NCBI GenBank assembly: GCA_018714725.1
Contig: DVMZ01000094.1
Span: 1-6,934, forward strand
Direction: 5' to 3'
DNA from: Candidatus Scatosoma pullistercoris
Lineage (GTDB): Bacteria > Bacillota > Clostridia > Christensenellales > Borkfalkiaceae
DNA length: 6,934 nucleotides
Below, piece after piece: positions 1-6,300 of this stretch. Position 1 is the stretch's first letter. The number at the start of each line of letters is the position of its first letter. The translations under genes were made by a program, and so were the position numbers. Under the pieces are notes generated by a model. It was not told where the DNA came from. It saw nothing but the letters and a program-made list of their open reading frames with translations, and did not search any database.

Positions 1-795
1 GCGGACAAAACGGGCGCCGATTTTGACAGCGTGATGAGCCTGCTTTATAACAACCTCTTCACCGGCACCCGCGTCGAAACGGACGGGGATACTTATGAAG
101 CGATGCGTTCCACCCTGCTTTCCATGCTGGAAACGGCGGAAAAGACCGGCGTGCTCGTCCTGGATGTAGAGACGACGGAAAACGACGTGGATGCAAAGGT
201 ATTCCTTCCTGCGGGCGTTTCGGCGACGTTCAGCGGCGAGCAGGCGGGAGAGACCGAAACGGAAGGCGGCAAGATCGTCACGGTCAGACAGACGCTGAGC
301 GGAAAAGTCAATGATTTCACCGTTCTTTCCGGCGAAACCGGCTTCTCGCTCGATCTGGGCGCAGAGCGCAAGATGATCCGCGGCGACGAATTGCTGGGTG
401 CTTTGGAAACGAGCGAGAGCGATTCCGCGGAGAAAGCGGATTATGAAGGCCAGACGGTGGTGCAGGTGAATCTGGCGGCGAAAGAGACCGGTGCGCAGGA
501 GCTGTCGTTCGCGTCGGCCGTTTACAGTCTGATCGGTTCGGAAACGGAGCGCGTGACGCTCAGATTCTACAGCGATACGGCTTGCAAAGTCACGCTGTAT
601 ATCGAAGGCAGAACCAATCTGTCCCTGCCGGTGCTGATGACCGACATTGCAGCGGGCTATAACGAACTCACGCTGGCGGCAACCGGGCTCAACTGGTCGT
701 CCATCGGCCAGCTGAAAGCGATGTACATTCAGTTCGGCGAAAGCGGGGACAACACCGCGCGGGTGATCCGGCTGGTCGAGATTGAGATTATGTAA
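1..795 (+). CDS. C-terminal part of a large protein of unknown function, probably exported (5' end outside window)
   Basis: The frame is open from base 1 to the TAA at 793-795, giving 264 residues. The true start lies upstream, so the ATG at 31 is only an internal methionine. Roughly the first 50 residues look helical (a segment rich in Leu, Met and Ala ending in LLSMLETAEKTG). They are followed by alternating hydrophobic and polar beta-type sequence. The last 110 or so residues (from about YEGQTVVQVNL) look like a jelly-roll or galactose-binding-like beta-sandwich. I do not recognise a named family. The helix-then-beta-sandwich order loosely resembles the repeat modules of the large lipoprotein at 3388, but I see no clear residue-level match. 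The single Cys (in SDTACKV), the acidic composition and the neighbouring lipoproteins fit an extracellular or surface protein; that location is inference. Its stop codon overlaps the ribosome-binding site of the next gene, so the two are probably co-transcribed. Confidence 0.85.
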   Translation, partial: ADKTGADFDSVMSLLYNNLFTGTRVETDGDTYEAMRSTLLSMLETAEKTGVLVLDVETTENDVDAKVFLPAGVSATFSGEQAGETETEGGKIVTVRQTLSGKVNDFTVLSGETGFSLDLGAERKMIRGDELLGALETSESDSAEKADYEGQTVVQVNLAAKETGAQELSFASAVYSLIGSETERVTLRFYSDTACKVTLYIEGRTNLSLPVLMTDIAAGYNELTLAATGLNWSSIGQLKAMYIQFGESGDNTARVIRLVEIEIM

Positions 796-800
796 GGAGG
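794..800 (+). promoter_or_regulatory. Strong Shine-Dalgarno overlapping the upstream stop codon
   Basis: AAGGAGG lies 8 bases before the ATG at 809 and shares bases with the TAA stop (793-795) of the upstream gene. This arrangement fixes the start at 809 rather than the in-frame TTG at 782, and it suggests translational coupling: ribosomes ending the first gene stop on the initiation site of the second. Confidence 0.85.
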
Positions 801-808
801 AGAAAGAG

Positions 809-2026
809 ATGAAAAAGATAGCATCTTTTGCGTTGCTCGCGGCGTTGTTGCTTTCCGGCACGGCGGGGTTTGCCGCCTGCGGCGAAAGAACTCCGTCCGA
901 CAGTTCGGATTCGGTATCTCAGCCCGATATTGCGCCCAACAGCGTGCTGCTGTATGACTTTGAGGAATATGTGACGGATGTGGAACCGCTGATTCTGCTC
1001 AATTATTTCGGAAAAGTGACGCTGAACGAAGACAAACAATATGTCCGCAACGGTTCCGGCTCCCTGCGCATTCTGCCCGAGGGCTGTCCGTCGGAAAATT
1101 CTTCGCTTTTGCCGACGCTGAAATTTCCGATGAGCCTCGAACGGGCCGATCTCCCGGAAGGGGATATTTCCCAGCTCACCCGGATCAGCGCGGAGGTCTA
1201 CAACGCGCAGTCCGAACCCGTCACCATGTACACCCAGCTCCAGTTCTTCGGCGGCGACACGGCGAATACGGAAAAGCACGAGCTGGCGCCCGGCTGGAAC
1301 ACCGTGCTCGTCAGCGTGGACGCGCAGGTGCTCGGGCTCTCGTACGACATTACGAACTGCAAAGGTCTGCTCTTCTCCTTCGAGCTGAGCGAACAGGCTC
1401 CCACGCTGTATGTGGACGACATCATTCTCTACAAGACCCAGACGCCGTATACGCCCATGGAAATCACGGTGGATCCCTATGAGGTCTGTTCCTTTGACAA
1501 GCTGTATCAGCAGTATGTCGTGGTGCCGAACGCCAATTTCGCAAACTGCACGCCGGAATTGTCCATCAATACCGATCTCAATTATGCGATGAAAGGACTT
1601 TCCCTCAAAGTGCAGATGAAAGGCAACGACGGCACTTTCCAGGTGGGCGATTCCTCCAACTATTCCTATACGGGATTCTCTCTGTCGGAGGGCTTCATGG
1701 AAAAGGTGAACATGGACCAGTATGACGAGTCGATGAACTTTTCTTTCTGGGTGTACAACACCGGCAGTTCCCAGCAGCGCCTGTTCATTCATTTCTACAA
1801 TGCGGAAGGGGAGCGCTATGCCTCGGTGACGAACATCTACGCGCCGGCCGGCGTATGGTACAACGCCGTGATTCCGCTGTCCCAGCTCACTTCCGGCACG
1901 TCCAGCACGAGTTACCGGAATGCGGGTGAAATCTACATCAACTGGGAGATCAACACCCTCAACGAGGACCGAGTGCTGTACTTTGACGAATTTGCCGTGA
2001 CGGGAGATACGGAAGCGGAGGCCTGA
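809..2026 (+). CDS. Lipoprotein with two CBM-like beta-sandwich domains
   Basis: 405 residues. The N-terminus has a basic start (MKK), a hydrophobic core at about 4-20 and a lipobox-like FAAC, with the predicted lipidated Cys at residue 24. Residue -3 is Phe rather than the usual Leu. A Ser/Asp-rich linker (25-45) follows. Two similar domains come next, at about 46-210 and 224-400. Each opens with an acidic-aromatic motif (LLYDFEEY; CSFDKLYQ), then has a GSGSL/KGLSL strand and a Trp-led strand (GWNTVLVSV; GVWYNAVIPL), and ends in a YVDDIILY or LYFDEFAV strand. This order is typical of galactose-binding-like carbohydrate-binding folds. Each domain also has one pair of Cys (93/184; 227/247) that could form a disulfide outside the cell. 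No catalytic motif is visible. The likely role is surface glycan binding; the ligand is unknown. A solute-binding protein is less likely because the two domains repeat each other. The CDS call is firm; the function is inferred. Confidence 0.92.
   Translation: MKKIASFALLAALLLSGTAGFAACGERTPSDSSDSVSQPDIAPNSVLLYDFEEYVTDVEPLILLNYFGKVTLNEDKQYVRNGSGSLRILPEGCPSENSSLLPTLKFPMSLERADLPEGDISQLTRISAEVYNAQSEPVTMYTQLQFFGGDTANTEKHELAPGWNTVLVSVDAQVLGLSYDITNCKGLLFSFELSEQAPTLYVDDIILYKTQTPYTPMEITVDPYEVCSFDKLYQQYVVVPNANFANCTPELSINTDLNYAMKGLSLKVQMKGNDGTFQVGDSSNYSYTGFSLSEGFMEKVNMDQYDESMNFSFWVYNTGSSQQRLFIHFYNAEGERYASVTNIYAPAGVWYNAVIPLSQLTSGTSSTSYRNAGEIYINWEINTLNEDRVLYFDEFAVTGDTEAEA
2017..2021 (+). promoter_or_regulatory. 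Shine-Dalgarno for the TIM-barrel gene, inside the end of the preceding gene
   Basis: GGAGG ends 9 bases before the ATG at 2031 and lies within the last codons of the lipoprotein gene, whose TGA is at 2024-2026. It supports the 2031 start and an operon arrangement with only 4 intergenic bases. Confidence 0.7.
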
Positions 2027-2030
2027 ACTT

Positions 2031-3188
2031 ATGAAAATCGACGTTTCTTTCTGGAATTACACCAGGCAGAACGCGTGCCGCACCTCTCCCCGGGAGATTG
2101 TGAAAGAATGGAAGGAATTGGGCATCACCACGGGGTTTTCCTTCCGTTATGATCCGGAAGAGGACAGCAGGGAAGAGATGATCGCACTCATCGGGGAGTG
2201 TGAAAAAAACGGACTCGACCTGATCGTATACGATCTGCGCGTGTATTCCCCGCCCGATAATTTTGACGAACGGGAATACGCCGCGCGGGTGCGGGCAGCG
2301 GTGGAGGATTTCGGCGGCTTCCCCGCGGTGACCGGCTTTTACCTCGGCGACGAGCCGAGAAAAGCGCAGTTTCCGAATTATCGCCGGGCGATTGAAATTT
2401 TCCGTTCGCTGACCGATAAACTTCCGTTTATGAATTTCAGCTGGTGCGACGCCCATCTGAAAGATTTTCCGGGCCGGGAGGAATACGCCGCGTATCTTGC
2501 GGAATTTGTCCGGGAAACGGGCCTGAAACTCGTTTCCAACGACCGGTATTCCTGCCTGCACGCCCGCGATTACGAGCCGGGGTTCCGGGAGACGGGCATC
2601 GACAAATATTTTGCCGATCTCAATTTGTTCCGCGGCGTCGCGACGGCCTGCGGCACGAAGTACTGGACCTCCCTCTGTTCGGTGGGGCACTGGATGTACC
2701 GCGCCCCCGGCGAAGCGGACATCCGCTGGCAGATTCACACCGCGCTGGCGCACGGCGCCGAGGGGATTCAGTGGTTTTTCCTCTACCAGCACCGCTTTGC
2801 GGACGATTATTGCAGCTATCCCGTCGATATTTACGGCAAGAGGAACGCCGTGTTCGGGTTTATCTCGCACTATTGTCGCGCGCTCAACGATTACACGGCC
2901 AAACTGCTCGGCGATTTTTCCTTCCGCAGAGTCTGGCATACGGGCAAGAGTTACGGGAAGACCCCTCTTTTGCGGCGCGGGGACGCCGACGTGTTCATTT
3001 ACAGCGATCACGGCCAGAACGGCATTCTGTCCGAGTTCGGCAAAGGCGACGAACGGAAATACCTCGTCGTCAACAACGATCAGGAATACCCGGAAGTCTA
3101 TTTTATAGAGGATAAGGAAGGGAAGAAATACCACGTCTGGCTGCCGGCGGGCGGCGCGCATGTGGTGGACCCTCAGCGGATGGTTTGA
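2031..3188 (+). CDS. TIM-barrel glycoside hydrolase-like protein, probably cytoplasmic
   Basis: 385 residues, ending in TGA at 3186-3188. The start is set by GGAGG nine bases upstream and by the tight junction with the preceding gene. The sequence alternates beta strands and helices as in a (beta/alpha)8 barrel: DVSFWNY at 4-10, ITTGFSFRYD at 32-41, LDLIVYDLR at 62-70, then AVTGFYLGDEP at 99-109. A Glu after a beta-4-like strand (here Glu108 in GDEP) is where clan GH-A-type glycosidases keep their acid/base residue. Later strands include LPFMNFSW (131-138), KYWTSLCSVGHW (210-221) and GAEGIQWFFLY (242-252), a Trp-rich late strand common in glycosidase-like barrels. A small C-terminal beta domain spans about 295-385 (KYLVVNND, HVWLPAGGAHVV). 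There is no signal peptide, and eight scattered Cys suit the cytoplasm. The second catalytic carboxylate is not obvious, so the substrate and even the activity are uncertain. It may act on oligosaccharides taken up after capture by the neighbouring lipoproteins. Confidence 0.9.
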   Translation: MKIDVSFWNYTRQNACRTSPREIVKEWKELGITTGFSFRYDPEEDSREEMIALIGECEKNGLDLIVYDLRVYSPPDNFDEREYAARVRAAVEDFGGFPAVTGFYLGDEPRKAQFPNYRRAIEIFRSLTDKLPFMNFSWCDAHLKDFPGREEYAAYLAEFVRETGLKLVSNDRYSCLHARDYEPGFRETGIDKYFADLNLFRGVATACGTKYWTSLCSVGHWMYRAPGEADIRWQIHTALAHGAEGIQWFFLYQHRFADDYCSYPVDIYGKRNAVFGFISHYCRALNDYTAKLLGDFSFRRVWHTGKSYGKTPLLRRGDADVFIYSDHGQNGILSEFGKGDERKYLVVNNDQEYPEVYFIEDKEGKKYHVWLPAGGAHVVDPQRMV

Positions 3189-3196
3189 GAACCGCG

Positions 3197-3222
3197 AAAA
3201 AACGCCGGAAACCCGGCCGGCG
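3197..3222 (-). terminator. Possible intrinsic terminator acting on the minus strand
   Basis: CGCCGG (3203-3208) pairs with CCGGCG (3217-3222) around an 8-base loop. An alternative 5-bp pairing, GCCGG with CCGGC (3213-3217), leaves a 4-base loop. On the minus strand the stem is followed at once by six T (complement of A 3197-3202). On the + strand no T-run follows, so it should not stop transcription from the TIM-barrel gene into the large lipoprotein gene. No minus-strand gene is evident upstream of it, so if real it would end antisense transcription. Confidence 0.4.
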
Positions 3223-3250
3223 CCCGAAACAGCGGGAAGCGGGACGAAAT

Positions 3251-3360
3251 GAGATAAGGCGGGGCACGGCGGATAAGGCAGATTCGGGATAAGAAAAAGC
3301 AAGACGAGATAAAGCAGGACCAGGCAAGATAAAGCAAGACAAAGCAAGACAAAGCAAGAC
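3251..3360. repeat. Degenerate 10-bp purine-rich tandem repeat
   Basis: Three perfect tandem copies of AAAGCAAGAC occupy 3331-3360. Diverged units extend leftward. The core GAYAARGC (Y=C/T, R=A/G) recurs at 3253, 3272, 3308, 3328, 3338 and 3348, with a broken copy near 3288. Most spacings are 10 or 20 bases, near one or two helical turns. The array ends at the A-rich stretch 3361-3367 just before the ribosome-binding site of the large lipoprotein gene. It could have grown by replication slippage, could be an AG-rich untranslated leader, or could be a site bound on one face of the helix. I do not know a named family for it. Confidence 0.8.
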
Positions 3361-3375
3361 AAAAAAATAATGAAA

Positions 3376-3380
3376 AGGAG
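3376..3380 (+). promoter_or_regulatory. Shine-Dalgarno of the large lipoprotein gene
   Basis: AGGAG lies 7 bases before the ATG at 3388, within AAAAGGAGAGAAGCA. It decides the start, which is immediately followed by a good lipoprotein signal peptide. Confidence 0.85.
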
Positions 3381-3387
3381 AGAAGCA

Positions 3388-6300
3388 ATGGCAAAGAAAT
3401 TCTTCGGATGGCTGGCGACGGTTTTGTTCGCGGTTACCTGCCTGCTGATGGCGGCGTGTACGGACGGCAAAAATCCGGGCGGCGATGACGGCGAGCTGGT
3501 TCTCACCGGCTTTGACGTGCCTGCGGAGACGGAAGTTTCCTATGGTTCGATCTATACGATTCCCGTCTATGTCGTCAAAGATCAGAACGGCAAGCTGTAC
3601 ACGGTGGAGTATGTCGTCACGAACGGGGATGACACCATTTCCGTCGTCGGCGGACAGATCAGAATTGACCGGAGCACCGATTATCTGATCACGTTTACGG
3701 TCATCATCGGCGAGGGGGAAAATCAGCAGAAGAAAACCACGCTCAAAGTCATGGACGCCGACAAACCCAAGGTGTCCATGGAAGGCATGAAAAAGAGCTA
3801 TGTGGTCGGGGAGACGATCGCTTTTCCGGAAATCGAAGTGACGGACAATCTCGACACCGGGCTGGCGGCAACGGTTGAAGTGAGACAGGGCGACACGGTA
3901 GAGCTTTCCGACGTCAAGGCCGATTTCAGCCTGAACGAACGGGGCGCTTACACGCTGGTGGCGACGGCCGTCGACTCGGCCGGAAACGAAGGCACGGCGG
4001 TGGCGGACTTTGTCGTCCGGAATCAGCCGTACACCGGAGAAATCGAGGACTTCTCGGACGAATACGCGGCGTTCAGCGTCAGTCCCAAAGCCAATTACGG
4101 CGAAACGCTGACGGGCGAAACCGCGGAAATCGGCGGGGTGACGGCGTATAAGGTGGCCAGCACCGATACGACGGGCGCGAATACCAAATATCCCGGCCTG
4201 TCCCTGGCGCCGAGAATTTCTCTCGAAGCGATCAAGGAACTGAAGGAAGCGGGCTTTGACGCCGTCACGATGAATCTGTACCTCGAAGACACCCAGTCGA
4301 GATACCTGTATCATAAGTGGGCCTATACTACCGACGAGGAAGGGAACCCCACGGGGCACAAGCAGACCAATCTGGGCTCGATCAGAAACAACGTCTGGAC
4401 GGCGGTGACGCTGGACCTCGACCTGTTCATCGGCGCTTATGACGACATCGCTTCGGGCGAGATCCTGCTCTTCTATTTCGGCAACGATCCCGAATGGACG
4501 ACCCAGACGGAATTCAACTACTATGTCAAAGACATCTATGTGACCAGACAGCTGACGGACATCGCGATCACCGAGAGCCTTTCGGAAACTTACGACAAGG
4601 GCGCTTCGGTGGACCTGTCGGGAGTGACTGCGGCCAGCGCTTCCGCGGCGGACGCGGGTTTTGAACTCTCCGTGACCGATCCGGCGGGGAATGTGCTCGT
4701 GCCTCAGGGCGGCGTCGTTACGGCGGAGGAATACGGCGTCTACACCGTGACCGCCCGCCCCGACGCGGCCAGCAAGCGCTATCTCGGCGAAAGCAGCGTC
4801 ACCTTTGCGGTGCTTCCCACGCTGGAAGTCATTGAAGAGAAAATGGAAGGGATCATGACGGCGACGGATATGACGGACGCCGGAGTGATTGCCGACGCGG
4901 CCCTGCTCGCCAACTGGCTGGATCTTGTCGGTCAGGTGGAAGGCGGCGAAACGATCGATATGTTCCGTTACTATGCGGCGATGAATCTCACCAACGACGC
5001 CGCGCTCAAAGCGGAAGGCAACAAACTTATGTACTTCGATACGGCTCTCGGCGCCGCGCAGATTTCTACTTCCTTTGTGGCAGGAAGCGATCCGGAAACC
5101 GCCGTGGCCACCAAGGAATACATCTTTGTCGATCCCGATACGACGTACGACGGCAAACCCACGACCAAGATCGGATTTGACGACGTGAACGGCGGAAAGG
5201 AGACCTGGTGCTGTCCCTTCTACGTCACGTTCGCTCTGCCTTCCACTGCCGATCTTAGCGGTTATTCGCACATCCGTTTCGCGCTGAAAGGCTATACCTA
5301 CGAGGCGGACAGACCGGTGGAATATGCGGTGCTTTACAACGGCAAGCGATTCATTCAGCCGACCGTGCTGACGACGGGCGAGTGGACGGAAGTGAGAATC
5401 GATCTCGGCGCGAACGGGATCACCGACCTCAGCAAGCTGAAAATCGGGTTCTACACCAAGGACGGCAGCAACGAATGGGGAACGATCTGGAACAATTCCG
5501 ACAAATTCTATGCGCACATTTCTTCAGTGTACGGAATCATTGCGGTGGACGATGTGACGATCGATTCCGCGTTCACGGCGGAAGAGACTTATGACCTCGG
5601 CGACACGCTGGACCTTTCGGGATTCAAAGCGGATTCCGCAACCTATCCGGGGCTCAGCTATGTTTACGAGATGGAATATAACGGAAAGACGGAAACGCTT
5701 CCCGCAAGCATCACTTTCACGACTCCCGGCTGGTACACGCTGAAAGCGATCGTGAACGAAGGGGATTACACGGGAACGACCAGTGTCCGCTTCTACGTCA
5801 ACGGCTCCGAAGAAAAACCGACGGTGGAAATGATTCAGGAGACGATTGAGGCAATTCTCGCGGCAGAGAATAAAGAGGACGCGGCGATCGTCGAAAAAGC
5901 GGAGCTGCTTTCCGCCTGGCTGGATCAGCTGGATACGGTGTACGGCTCGGAAGTGCTGGATATGTTCCGTTACTATCTGGCGATGACCCGTATGGAAACC
6001 GAGGAAGGAAAGCTGGTATACTTCGACAGCGAACTGGGCAAAGAGCAGATTTCGCTGGAATACAACAAGAATGTGCCGGTAGAGACGAAGAACGGCATTT
6101 CGCTGGATACTTCCACTACGTATGACGGCAAACCCACGACCAAGATTTCGTTCACCGACGTCACGGGTTGGTTCTCGCCCTTCCTCATCAACATCGATTC
6201 GTATGACGAGAACGTCGACCTCGGCGATTATGTGTATCTCCGTTTCTGGCTGAAAGGGTATTCGGGGCTGATGAATAAGAACCGTCCGCTGGAATATGCC

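Larger units (their letters stand above)
3189..3387. other. Intergenic region between the TIM-barrel gene and the large lipoprotein gene
   Basis: This is the only substantial gap in the window (199 bases). Its left part is GC-rich with the hairpin described separately. From about 3241 to 3387 the + strand is strikingly purine-rich and nearly free of T, in a 10-base rhythm. I see no convincing -35/-10 pair, riboswitch or small gene. The large gene may have its own promoter here that I cannot recognise, or it may be reached by read-through from the operon on the left. Confidence 0.6.

Noticed and set aside
782..808. Upstream TTG start for the lipoprotein gene
   Set aside because: It would add nine charged residues before the signal peptide and overlap the upstream gene. 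The ATG at 809 has AAGGAGG at ideal spacing and begins directly with MKK.
788..1792. 334-codon open frame on the minus strand
   Set aside because: Shadow of the 405-residue lipoprotein gene, which has a strong ribosome-binding site and signal peptide; the antisense product shows no coherent domain.
2444..3115. Arg-rich 223-codon + strand frame inside the TIM-barrel gene
   Set aside because: Out-of-frame reading of GC-rich codons with low-complexity Arg/Pro content and no start context.
3251..3360. CRISPR array
   Set aside because: Units are 10 bases with no unique spacers, far shorter than CRISPR repeats, and no cas genes are near.
3366..3371. AATAAT as a -10 promoter element
   Set aside because: It lies only 16 bases before the start codon, inside the leader next to the ribosome-binding site, with no matching -35 element.
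1959..3506. 515-codon open frame on the minus strand with a hydrophobic Leu/Cys-rich stretch
   Set aside because: The apparent membrane segment is only the complement of the 10-base purine repeat, which reads as Leu/Cys/Ser in several frames. The rest is antisense to the TIM-barrel gene.
3103..5517. 804-codon open frame on the minus strand
   Set aside because: It lies antisense to the large lipoprotein gene, is rich in Arg, His, Val and Phe as expected from complementing GC-biased codons, and has no ribosome-binding site or recognisable domain. The + strand frame has a signal peptide, repeats and coherent domains.
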